18,946 nt of DNA, from positions 1 to 18,946 of the forward strand of contig CAJPTP010000003.1 in the NCBI GenBank assembly GCA_905373555.1. Reading direction: 5' to 3'. Made by a program: the position numbers and the translations under genes. Under the pieces are notes generated by a model, which was not told the DNA's origin, searched no databases, and worked only from the letters and a program-made list of their open reading frames with translations. The stretch comes from an uncultured Francisella sp. (GTDB taxonomy: Bacteria; Pseudomonadota; Gammaproteobacteria; Burkholderiales; Neisseriaceae). Of this stretch, positions 1-6,537 are shown one piece after another; the first letter of the stretch is position 1, and each line of letters begins with the position of its first letter.

Positions 1-2
1 CC

Positions 3-22
3 CCCCTCCCTTGGCGGAGGGG
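3..22 (-). other. Stem-loop downstream of the last gene
   Basis: A 7-bp inverted repeat (3-9 and 16-22, six-base loop) lies 33 bases past the stop of the metallo-hydrolase gene in the minus direction. It could be part of the transcript end, but only two more bases of the window follow, so no T-run can be judged. Confidence 0.25.
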
Positions 23-55
23 AGAGCGAGGAGAGCGGGGGAGGGCAAGCGGCGC

Positions 56-838
56 CTAAATCTCGAAATCCGCCTCCATCCCGTCGTACGCGGGCTCGAC
101 GCCCGGGGGGCACAAAGCGGAAAGCTCTTCGTGGCCGAAGCGGTGCGACACGTGCACCAAGGCCGTGCGCTTGGCGCCGATGCGCGCCGCGGCGTCGAAG
201 GCCGCCTCGTGGTTGAGGTGGCTGCAGCACTTGCGCGGCATCAGGCAGTCGATGAACAGCCAGTCCAAGCCTTGAAGGTTGTTTTCGACGGTCGCGTCGT
301 CGACCTCGCCCACGTCGGTCAGCCACGCCAACGAGCCGAACCGGTAGCAGCAGCTGCGCCACGGCCCATGGGGCAGGCGAAACATCCGAAACGTCATGCC
401 CAATGCCTCGAAATCGCCCTCCTCGATGACATGGGGCTCGACCGCGGGCCGATTCCAATTGTCGTTTTTGACGGGCAGGAAGCCGTAGCCGAACTTATCG
501 CGCAGCATGTCAATGCAAAACTCGTCGGAGTAAATCGGCACGGCGCGGCGCGTCGGCGCGCAAAACGCCCGCAGATCGTCGAAGCCGTTGACGTGGTCGG
601 AGTGGGGGTGGGTGTAAAACACGGCGTCGAGCTTTTTGACGCCCGCGCGCAGCGCCTGGAAGCGGAAATCCGGCCCCGTGTCCACGCACCATGTCTTGCC
701 CCCGCATTCGATCAGGCACGAGGTCCGGGCGCGCTTGTTTTGGGGCGCGCCGCTGCGGCACACGCCGCAATCGCAGGCCACGACGGGAACGCCGCCCGAG
801 GCGCCCGAGCCCAACACGGTCAAATGCGCTGTGGCCAT
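56..838 (-). CDS. PhnP-like metallo-beta-lactamase-fold hydrolase
   Basis: A 260-residue metal-dependent hydrolase of the metallo-beta-lactamase fold, probably a cytoplasmic phosphodiesterase of the PhnP type. The metal motif THPHSDH lies at residues 76-82 (H77, H79, D81, H82). Further candidate ligands are H157, D175 in WLTDVG, and histidines near 207-210 and 229-235. A CxCxxC cluster (C22, C24, C27) near the N-terminus matches the extra structural zinc site known in E. coli PhnP, which favours PhnP over RNase Z or glyoxalase II. The start is the ATG at 838, preceded by GAGG nine bases upstream; the frame stays open further upstream, but that part looks like GC-rich leader. It is the last gene of the mltG-to-tatD cluster, 103 bases after tatD. 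No phn (C-P lyase) genes are in view, so a phosphonate role is not supported and the substrate is unknown. Confidence 0.88.
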   Translation of the reverse strand: MATAHLTVLGSGASGGVPVVACDCGVCRSGAPQNKRARTSCLIECGGKTWCVDTGPDFRFQALRAGVKKLDAVFYTHPHSDHVNGFDDLRAFCAPTRRAVPIYSDEFCIDMLRDKFGYGFLPVKNDNWNRPAVEPHVIEEGDFEALGMTFRMFRLPHGPWRSCCYRFGSLAWLTDVGEVDDATVENNLQGLDWLFIDCLMPRKCCSHLNHEAAFDAAARIGAKRTALVHVSHRFGHEELSALCPPGVEPAYDGMEADFEI

Positions 839-941
839 CTCCGTTTTCCTCGTTTTCCCCGATCGGCGCCCGGCGCCGGGGCCGCGCGCAGGCCAAAGGG
901 CCCATTTTAACCAAGCGCCCGCAAAAGGCGAAACGCGCAAT

Positions 942-1712
942 CTAAGCCCGCGGCGCCGCCTTGTCAAACAACGCGAAAAAGTTGTCGCTCGTCGCGCGCT
1001 CCAAGGCCTCGACGCCGACGCCCTTCAAGCGCGCGACAAAATCGCAGACGTGGCGAACGTACGCGGGCTCATTGCGCTTGCCGCGCAGCGGGACGGGGGC
1101 GAGGTAGGGGCTGTCGGTTTCCAGCAAAATCCGATCCAGCGGCGCAAACGCGCAGGACTCTTGGACTTGCTTGGCGTTTTTGAACGTCACGATCCCCGAG
1201 AACGAGACAAGGCAGCCCAAATCCAAGGCGCGGCGGACGAAATCGACGTTTTCCGTGCAGCAGTGGATTTGGATCTTGCCCCAGCCCGCGTTCTTGATCG
1301 CCCCCAAGGTGTCTTCCTGCGCATCGCGGGTGTGCACCACGGCGGGCAGCCCCTTGGCCTTGGCGACATCCAGCTGGCGCTCGAACAGCGCAAGCTGGCG
1401 CTTTTCGTCGCCCGGCGTCCAGTGGTAATCCAGGCCGATTTCACCGACCGCGACCACGCGCGGCAAAGCGAGCAGCTCGTCGAGCTTGGGCCCCGGTATC
1501 TCGGCCGCGCCCGGGTCTTCCGGGTGCGTGCCCACCGCCGCCCAAAACGCGGGGCAGCGCTCGCTGGCTTCAACCGCCTCCAAAGCGGTGCCCCAATCCG
1601 CGGCGTTGAGCAGCGCCCCCGCCACGCCCGCCTTGGCCATGGCCCGGACGATGGCTTCAGCGCCCTCGGGAAACTCCTTGCCGTAAGCATGGCAGTGCGC
1701 GTCGATCAGCAT
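942..1712 (-). CDS. tatD: TatD family metal-dependent deoxyribonuclease
   Basis: A 256-residue TatD-type TIM-barrel metalloenzyme; members have 3'-5' exonuclease/DNase activity and are cytoplasmic. The sequence begins MLIDAHCH, giving the HxH metal pair (H6, H8). The other expected ligands follow in order: E91 in GEIGLDY, H127 in VHTRDA, H150 in IQIHC and D200 in LLETDSPYLAP. The length is normal for the family (about 255-265). The start at 1712 is fixed by a GGAGGG Shine-Dalgarno six bases upstream and by the universal N-terminal motif; the extra in-frame residues upstream are not homologous. It follows pilZ by 145 bases, the same pilZ-tatD order known in Pseudomonas and many beta-proteobacteria. 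The exact paralogue (TatD versus YcfH/YjjV) cannot be separated by eye; the locus position argues for the YcfH-type gene beside holB. Confidence 0.93.
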   Translation of the reverse strand: MLIDAHCHAYGKEFPEGAEAIVRAMAKAGVAGALLNAADWGTALEAVEASERCPAFWAAVGTHPEDPGAAEIPGPKLDELLALPRVVAVGEIGLDYHWTPGDEKRQLALFERQLDVAKAKGLPAVVHTRDAQEDTLGAIKNAGWGKIQIHCCTENVDFVRRALDLGCLVSFSGIVTFKNAKQVQESCAFAPLDRILLETDSPYLAPVPLRGKRNEPAYVRHVCDFVARLKGVGVEALERATSDNFFALFDKAAPRA

Positions 1713-1771
1713 GCGCGTGCCCTCCGATCCAAACGTCTTGCGCCGCCCCAAACGGCTTAAGCGCGCCGCCC

Positions 1772-1801
1772 AAAACACGCGAAGCCCCGGAAAGGGGCTT
1801 C
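1772..1801 (-). terminator. Possible weak terminator after pilZ
   Basis: A perfect 8-bp stem (1781-1788 with 1794-1801, five-base loop) is followed on the minus strand by GCGTGTTTT. It lies between pilZ and tatD. The T-run is short and begins several bases after the stem, so partial termination or 3'-end protection is as likely as a full stop. Confidence 0.4.
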
Positions 1802-1823
1802 GCCGAGGCCGGGCCGACGGGCC

Positions 1824-1857
1824 GCGATGCGCGCCGCGTCGGGGCGGCGCGCATCGC
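1824..1857 (-). other. Strong 14-bp perfect stem-loop abutting the pilZ stop codon
   Basis: Bases 1824-1837 are the exact reverse complement of 1844-1857, with a six-base loop. The stem starts on the first base after the pilZ TGA. It is almost all G/C and has no T-run, so it is not a classical intrinsic terminator. It could be an mRNA stabiliser or, with the next hairpin at 1781-1801, a two-hairpin attenuation site lowering tatD and hydrolase expression. Confidence 0.6.
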
Positions 1858-2706
1858 TCACATCGTGTAGGTCATCCTGGGGTTGTCGAGCAGGCCCGCC
1901 AAGTTCATCTCGCACACGGCCTTGGCCGCCCGGCCGTTGTCGTCGCCCGGGAACACCAGCCCCACGCCCTTGGGGTGCGCCGCGTTGCCCGCGGAGGTGG
2001 AGATCCACGCCACCTTGCACAGCAAAATGAAGCCGCGGTCGTGCTCCATGACGTTCAAGACGATCATCACCTCGTCGCCGATCTTGAACGGCTCTTCGGA
2101 CGGCACGAACAGCCCGCCCGTCTTGCTGAAGCTCATCCACGAGTTGTACAGCAGCGTGCGGTCGCGGATGGTGATGTTCATCTTCTTGCGCCGCTCGACG
2201 GGCGGCCGGCCCGCCGCGGCGGGCGCGGGGGCGTTCGCGCCGCCCGCGGCGGCGGGCAGGTTCGCCCCGCCCTTGCTGTTCTCCGCCAAGCCCTCCAACA
2301 GCGGGTTGGGCGCGCCCGGGCCGCCCATGGGGGGCATTCCGGGCTGCGGGGCGAAGGCCGCCGGGGCGCCGCCCGCGCCGCCCATGAACTGGCTGAAAGG
2401 GATGCCGCCCCCGCCCTGCGCCATTCCGGGCATCCCGGGGAAGCCCGGCATCCCCCCGGGGCCTTGCTGCATTCCGGGCATTCCGGGGAAGCCCGGCATC
2501 CCCCCCGGGCCTTGCTGCATTCCCGGCATCCCGGGCATCCCCGGCATCCCGCCCGGGGCGCCCGCCGAACCCTGCTGACCCATCTGCGGCGGCGCAAACG
2601 GCGATCCTGCGGGAGGCGCGCCGAAGCGCTGCCCGCCCACCGCGGGCTGCGGCGCCCCGGGGGCGCCGTTGAGGCTGAAAGGAATGTTGTCTTGATTTTC
2701 CGCCAT
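1858..2706 (-). CDS. pilZ: Type IV pilus protein PilZ with a long Gly/Met/Pro-rich N-terminal extension
   Basis: A 282-residue protein whose last ~107 residues (176-282) are a PilZ domain of the original pilus-biogenesis type: FSKTGGLFVP (193-202), then KIGDEVMIVLNV (208-219), KVAWIS (231-236), KGVGLVF, and a C-terminus ending TYTM, close to the THTM ending of Pseudomonas PilZ. The RxxxR c-di-GMP motif is absent, as known for this orthologue group, so it probably acts through protein partners (FimX/PilB in other species) rather than by binding c-di-GMP. The first ~170 residues are low complexity: Gly, Pro, Met, Ala and Gln, with a 16-residue unit repeated at about 62-93. Normal PilZ is ~118 residues, so this more than doubles it. 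The start at 2706 has GGAG six bases upstream. It sits 41 bases after holB, the conserved position. The C-terminal identity is firm; the role of the extension is unknown. Confidence 0.92.
   Translation of the reverse strand: MAENQDNIPFSLNGAPGAPQPAVGGQRFGAPPAGSPFAPPQMGQQGSAGAPGGMPGMPGMPGMQQGPGGMPGFPGMPGMQQGPGGMPGFPGMPGMAQGGGGIPFSQFMGGAGGAPAAFAPQPGMPPMGGPGAPNPLLEGLAENSKGGANLPAAAGGANAPAPAAAGRPPVERRKKMNITIRDRTLLYNSWMSFSKTGGLFVPSEEPFKIGDEVMIVLNVMEHDRGFILLCKVAWISTSAGNAAHPKGVGLVFPGDDNGRAAKAVCEMNLAGLLDNPRMTYTM
2422..2565 (-). repeat. 48-bp tandem repeat in the pilZ coding sequence
   Basis: Two nearly identical 48-bp units (2422-2469 and 2470-2517) are followed by a third, diverged unit that decays into shorter CCCGGCAT-type steps. 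The period is a multiple of three and encodes 16 residues (GMQQGPGGMPGFPGMP), so copy number can change without breaking the frame. Confidence 0.9.
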
Positions 2707-2747
2707 GGGTGACTCCGGGCCGCCGGCCCTTGCTCGCTCGCGGGCGA

Positions 2748-3923
2748 TCACAGCCGCCCGACGATTTTGAGATAGTCGATCAGCATTGACTCGACTTGCA
2801 TTTTGGCGCTCAGCGCCGTCGAACCGAACCGCCGCGTCAGCGCGACGCGATCGGCCAAACCGAACAGATCCACCGGGTCGGCGATCGAGGCGATCGCGCG
2901 GATCGCCTCGAGGCGCCCGGGATAGAAAACCGCGCCCATGCCCGCGCCGACCGCGACCGCGTCGCACAGCCACTTCGCGAGCCAATCGCAAAACTCGGCC
3001 AGCCCCGGGCCGCCCGCCGCCGCGCCGCAGCGCTCCGCCAAATCGGGCGCCGAGCCCGGGAAAGGGCGCTGCAGCCAATCCAGCAGCGCCGCGCGCTCGG
3101 CGTTTTGCGCGGGGTCGTCGGGCGCGAGCGGCCGGCCCCCGTTGAAGGCCAAAAAGTCCCAGGCCGCGTCGGGGTCGAAGGCGCGGCCCTCGCTTTGCGC
3201 CTTGCCGCGCAAAAAATCCATGGCCCCGCCCCAATCGGGCCCGGGCAGCTTTTCGACGCGGCAGCGGCTCACGACCGTGGGCAACAGCCGCTCCAAGTTG
3301 CGCGAAAGCAGCAAAAACACCGCGCCCTTGGGCGGCTCCTCCAAGCTTTTGAGCAGGGCGTTGGAGGCCTCGACCGTCAGGTTGTCGGCCAAATTCACCA
3401 CGAGCGCCCGCCGCCCGCCCATCGAGGTCGGCAGCAGCAGGCCGCTTGTGGCCGCGCGCACCGCGTCGATGGTCAGGGCGGGCGGCTTGCCGTCGATCGT
3501 CACGAGCGCCATGCCGCCGCGCCCAAACCCGCCCGATTTCGCCGCCCCGGCCTTGGCTTGGGCCTTCGCGGCGAGCGAGCCGGGCTTGGGGGCGAGCTTG
3601 GGCGCCGCTTTGCGCGAGGGGCGCCGCGCGATCGGGTCGCGCGCGAACTCGGGCGCGGGCGGGCCGTACTTCACGGGATCGACGAAGCGCAGCAAATCCA
3701 CCAAATCGGGATGGGAGCCCGAAGAAGCCAGAGCGCAGGAGCGGCATCGGCCGCAGGCTCGGCCGTCGGCCAAAGGGCGGTCGCACAGCAGCGCGCGGGC
3801 CAGCTCGTCGGCGAACTCGTCGCGGCCGATCCCGTCGTCGCCCAAAATGATCCACGCGTTGGGGATGCGCCGCCGGTCGGCGGCGACGCGCCGCCACGAC
3901 GGCTCAAGCCAAGGATAGAGCAT
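2748..3923 (-). CDS. holB: DNA polymerase III delta' subunit
   Basis: A 391-residue clamp-loader subunit that, with delta and tau/gamma, loads the sliding clamp. Visible features are a degenerate P-loop (GDDGIGRDE, 28-36) without GK[S/T], as expected for the non-ATPase delta'; a four-cysteine zinc module C47, C57, C60, C63; SLEEPP at 193-198; and the SRC motif at 219-221 that supplies an arginine finger to the neighbouring ATP site. Residues about 96-137 form an Ala/Lys/Pro/Gly-rich basic insertion between the zinc module and the next conserved block, longer than usual (E. coli HolB is 334 residues). The start at 3923 was chosen because homology begins at MLYPW and the upstream in-frame part crosses a promoter-like site and a palindrome. 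The Shine-Dalgarno is weak. The gene lies between tmk and pilZ, the standard order. Confidence 0.92.
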   Translation of the reverse strand: MLYPWLEPSWRRVAADRRRIPNAWIILGDDGIGRDEFADELARALLCDRPLADGRACGRCRSCALASSGSHPDLVDLLRFVDPVKYGPPAPEFARDPIARRPSRKAAPKLAPKPGSLAAKAQAKAGAAKSGGFGRGGMALVTIDGKPPALTIDAVRAATSGLLLPTSMGGRRALVVNLADNLTVEASNALLKSLEEPPKGAVFLLLSRNLERLLPTVVSRCRVEKLPGPDWGGAMDFLRGKAQSEGRAFDPDAAWDFLAFNGGRPLAPDDPAQNAERAALLDWLQRPFPGSAPDLAERCGAAAGGPGLAEFCDWLAKWLCDAVAVGAGMGAVFYPGRLEAIRAIASIADPVDLFGLADRVALTRRFGSTALSAKMQVESMLIDYLKIVGRL

Positions 3924-3944
3924 GAAAGAACCGCCGCGCCCGCC

Positions 3945-3966
3945 CCGGGCCCGGATCCGGGCCCGG
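3945..3966. repeat. 22-bp perfect palindrome in the holB leader
   Basis: Bases 3945-3966 are a gapless perfect palindrome centred on a BamHI-like GGATCC. It ends 21 bases before the holB ATG and lies between the proposed promoter and the start codon, so it would be in the 5' untranslated mRNA. It could be an operator or an RNA hairpin near the ribosome site. Confidence 0.6.
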
Positions 3967-3989
3967 CGCCAAGGCGCGCCATTTGTGAA

Positions 3990-3998
3990 AATATACCA
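3990..3998 (-). promoter_or_regulatory. Candidate extended -10 promoter for holB
   Basis: On the minus strand the sequence reads TGGTATATT, an extended -10 (TGn plus TATATT). No convincing -35 is visible, which is tolerated in extended -10 promoters. The surrounding stretch is the only AT-rich part of the 135-base tmk-holB gap. The transcript would start about 60 bases before the holB ATG. Confidence 0.4.
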
Positions 3999-4058
3999 CA
4001 GTTCAAAAGCCCAAGCGGCGGACAACCCGCGGGGCGCCGCCCGAAACGGCCGCCCGCG

Positions 4059-4691
4059 CTATTCGTTTTGGGCCCGGAGCCACAGCTTTTCCAAGGCGCC
4101 GCGGATTTCGTCGCGGGCGGCCTCGATCGCGCCGCCCGTGTCGATCACGACGCAGCGCCCGGGGTCGGCCTTGGCGCGCCGAAGGTAGCCCTCCTTGACC
4201 CGCGCGAAAAAGCCCGGGCCCTCCAGCTCGAAGCGGTCCTTCACGCGCGAGGCGTCGAGCCGGCCCATCGCGGTTTCCAAGGGCAGATCGAGGATGAAGG
4301 TGAGATCGGGCCGCAAATCGCCCTGCGCCCAGCGCTCCAGCTGCGCGATCTTTTCCTCGCTCACGCCCCGGCCGTACGCCTGGTAGGCGTAGGTCGCGTC
4401 GGTGAAGCGGTCGGACACCACCCACTTGCCCGCATTCAGGGCTTTGACCACAACGTCGTCAAGCAGCTGCTGCCTGCAGGCGAACATCAGCAGCGCCTCG
4501 GCGGCGGGGGAGATGTCCTGGCCCACGCGCAGCAGCTCGACGCGCACCTTCTCGCCCAAGGGGGTGCCGCCGGGCTCGCGGGTCATGACAAAGTCGACCC
4601 CCTTGCCCTCCAGCCACTTGCGCACGAACTCGATGTGCGTGCTTTTGCCCGAGCCGTCAATGCCATCCAACGTGATCAGTTTGGCTTTCAT
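4059..4691 (-). CDS. tmk: Thymidylate kinase
   Basis: A 210-residue dTMP kinase, making dTDP from dTMP and ATP in the cytoplasm as the last dedicated step toward dTTP. The P-loop GIDGSGKST is at residues 10-18, the REPGGTPLGE dTMP-binding block at 38-47, the SDRF catalytic segment at 93-96, YAYQAYGRG at 101-109 and an Arg/Lys-rich LID at about 145-166. The length is typical. The start at 4691 is decided by a strong AAGGAG Shine-Dalgarno seven bases upstream; twelve more in-frame codons exist upstream but would bury that site. It lies 45 bases after mltG and is probably co-transcribed with it. The 135-base gap to holB is larger than usual and holds a separate promoter-like sequence. Confidence 0.96.
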   Translation of the reverse strand: MKAKLITLDGIDGSGKSTHIEFVRKWLEGKGVDFVMTREPGGTPLGEKVRVELLRVGQDISPAAEALLMFACRQQLLDDVVVKALNAGKWVVSDRFTDATYAYQAYGRGVSEEKIAQLERWAQGDLRPDLTFILDLPLETAMGRLDASRVKDRFELEGPGFFARVKEGYLRRAKADPGRCVVIDTGGAIEAARDEIRGALEKLWLRAQNE

Positions 4692-4736
4692 GCACTCTCC
4701 TTGAAAAACGGCGCCGAATGCGGCCAATGCGCGAGG

Positions 4737-6392
4737 CTAATGCGCGAGATCAAGCCCGGGGGCCCGGGCCTCCTGCGCAGGGGCCGGTTGCGCCTCCGCG
4801 CTCTCCGCGCTCTTTGCGCTCTCCGGGCTCCCCGAGCCCGGCCGGCCCCCCAAGCCCCGTCGCCCCGGATCGCCTTCTTGGGGGATCGGCGCCGGCCCGT
4901 CTTGTCGGTCCGGCGTTTCCGATCGATCCGACCCCGGCGCCGGCGGCAGATCGGGGACAGCCGAATCGGCGCCCGCGCCGCCTTGGTTGAGGATGTAGCG
5001 GCGCACCGAGGCGTTGTGCTCATCCAGCGTCGAGGAAAAATGGCTTTCGCCCGTCTTATCCATTTTGGAGACGAAATACACGTAGTCGGACTTGTCGGGC
5101 CGGGCGACCGCGCGCAGGCTCTCCTCGCCCACCGAGCAAATCGGCGTGGGCGGCAGGCCCGCGCGCGTGTAGGTGTTGTAGGGCGTGTCCTCAATCAGCT
5201 GCGCCTTGGTCAGGCGCCCCGCGTAGTCGCCCAAAAGCTGCCTGCCGTAAATCACGGTGGGGTCGGCCTGAAGGCGCATGTTCATCCGCAGCCGGTTGTG
5301 AAACACGGCCGCGATCTTGGCCTTGTCGGACGCCAGGGCGCTTTCCTTTTCCACGATGCTCGCCAAAATGAGCATCTCGTAGGGCGTGGAGACGGGCAGA
5401 TCCGGATCGCGGTCGCGCCACCGGTCGACCAAGACCTTGTTCATTTTGTGGAACGCCTCGCGCAAGACCTGCAGATCGCTCGCCCCCGACTGAACCACGT
5501 AGGTGTCGGGGAACAGCAGGCCCTCCAAGGAGTCGCGGCGCGACAGCGGATCCAACGCCCGCACCAGCTGACGCTCGGTGCGGTCGCCGATCTCGCGCTT
5601 GAGCCGCGGATCCTCCCTCAAGGCGCGCAGAATGTCCTGCGCCCGGGCCCCTTGGGCGATGCGCACCGCGACTTGGTCGGGCTTTTCGTTTTTCAGCTTG
5701 TCCAGCAGCTCGAGGGTCGAAAGCGAGCCCTCGATGCGGTAATCGCCCAAGCTCAAGCTTTTGACCCGAAAATAACGGGCCGCCGCGCGAAAGACCCAGG
5801 GGCTTAAGATCTTGCCGTCGCGGTCGAGCTTCTGCGCAAGCTTGTTCACGCCCTCGCCCGGGGCGATCGACACCGTGTAGCCATCCATGTCCACGGGCCA
5901 CAGCAAGGCCCAAGCCACGGCCGCCGCGGCGGCGACAGGCAGCAAGGCGCCCAGCGCCATCGCGCCCAAAAAGAGGTTCAGCGACGAGCGCTTTTTGCCT
6001 CGCCGCTTGGCGGCGCGGGCTTTCTTGGCCGGCGCCTTGTCCGGCCTTTCATCCGCGGCCTCGGCCGGGCGGGGGCGCGGGGCGTCCGAGGCGTCCGAAG
6101 CGTCCGAAGCGTCCGAAGCGTCCGAAGCGTCCGAAGCGTCCGAAGCGTCCGAGGCGTCCGGGGCGTCCGAAGCGTCCGAAGCGTCGCCGAGGCGCCCGTC
6201 TTCGGCGGCGCCGTGTCCGGGTTCGGGCGCTTCGGGCTCGGCGCCGTTTTCGGCGCCGAGCGCCGCGGCGCGCGCGCCGCCGCCCCCATCCGGATCCGGC
6301 CGCAAGATGGGATCCGCGCCGCGCCCCTCCGCCTCGGGCTCGTCGGCCGGGCCCGCGCTTTCGGTCCGAGATGGCTTTTTGCGTCCAAACAT
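4737..6392 (-). CDS. mltG: Endolytic murein transglycosylase MltG with repeat-rich cytoplasmic extension
   Basis: A 551-residue inner-membrane lytic transglycosylase thought to cut nascent glycan strands and so set their length. After a ~138-residue cytoplasmic region there is one transmembrane segment (about 139-163), a LysM-like part (about 170-240), and the YceG/MltG catalytic domain with ASIVEKE at 344-350; E348 corresponds to the known catalytic Glu. LQADPTVIYG (374-383) and YNTYTRAGLPPTPI (405-418) are family signatures. E. coli MltG is 340 residues. The excess is an acidic N-terminus holding twelve DAS/DAP triplets (70-105) followed by a Lys/Arg-rich stretch next to the membrane, plus a ~80-residue Pro/Ala/Ser/Glu tail. 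The start at 6392 is the first ATG after the proposed promoter, and no better Shine-Dalgarno decides it. It leads the mltG-tmk-holB-pilZ cluster. Confidence 0.93.
   Translation of the reverse strand: MFGRKKPSRTESAGPADEPEAEGRGADPILRPDPDGGGGARAAALGAENGAEPEAPEPGHGAAEDGRLGDASDASDAPDASDASDASDASDASDASDASDASDAPRPRPAEAADERPDKAPAKKARAAKRRGKKRSSLNLFLGAMALGALLPVAAAAAVAWALLWPVDMDGYTVSIAPGEGVNKLAQKLDRDGKILSPWVFRAAARYFRVKSLSLGDYRIEGSLSTLELLDKLKNEKPDQVAVRIAQGARAQDILRALREDPRLKREIGDRTERQLVRALDPLSRRDSLEGLLFPDTYVVQSGASDLQVLREAFHKMNKVLVDRWRDRDPDLPVSTPYEMLILASIVEKESALASDKAKIAAVFHNRLRMNMRLQADPTVIYGRQLLGDYAGRLTKAQLIEDTPYNTYTRAGLPPTPICSVGEESLRAVARPDKSDYVYFVSKMDKTGESHFSSTLDEHNASVRRYILNQGGAGADSAVPDLPPAPGSDRSETPDRQDGPAPIPQEGDPGRRGLGGRPGSGSPESAKSAESAEAQPAPAQEARAPGLDLAH
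6078..6185 (-). repeat. 9-bp tandem repeat (12 units) in mltG
   Basis: Twelve consecutive 9-bp units, mostly GCGTCCGAA as read on the plus strand, encode Asp-Ala-Ser (two units give Asp-Ala-Pro). Most units are identical to the base, which suggests recent expansion by slippage. Gain or loss of units keeps the frame. Confidence 0.95.
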
Positions 6393-6432
6393 TCGCTGCT
6401 CCGATCACGCGCGGCCGGCGCCGCGCCGAGCC

Positions 6433-6441
6433 ATTCTAGCA
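6433..6441 (-). promoter_or_regulatory. Candidate extended -10 promoter for the mltG operon
   Basis: The minus strand reads TGCTAGAAT, a TGn extended -10 with TAGAAT (one mismatch to consensus). It is 40 bases upstream of the mltG ATG and just downstream of the valS terminator, which is where an operon promoter is expected. No clear -35 is visible. Confidence 0.45.
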
Positions 6442-6490
6442 TCGATGCTTTCGGCCCGCTTGGCGGGGCGCGGGCGCGGCCGGGGAAATG

Positions 6491-6519
6491 CGAAAAGCCG
6501 CCCCGCGGCGGCTTTTTTT
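6491..6519 (-). terminator. Intrinsic terminator after valS, possibly bidirectional
   Basis: A perfect 10-bp stem (6493-6502 with 6507-6516) has a four-base loop. On the minus strand it ends in TTTT and is preceded by seven As. On the plus strand it is followed by seven Ts. It lies 18 bases beyond the valS stop and separates valS from mltG. Confidence 0.85.
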
Positions 6520-6537
6520 GAATCGGCGATCGGCGCG

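Noticed and set aside
2707..3897. In-frame continuation of the pilZ frame upstream, which would give a 679-residue protein
   Set aside because: The extra part overlaps holB in another frame and is Arg/Ala-rich nonsense; the ATG at 2706 has a good Shine-Dalgarno.
2796..5807. A ~1000-codon open frame on the plus strand
   Set aside because: It is antisense to holB, tmk and mltG, which have clear family motifs. Its translation is Arg/Ala/Gly/His-rich with no domain; high GC keeps the antisense frame open.
6078..6185. Tandem 9-bp repeats considered as a CRISPR-like or intergenic repeat array
   Set aside because: The units are contiguous without spacers and encode an in-frame Asp-Ala-Ser run inside mltG.
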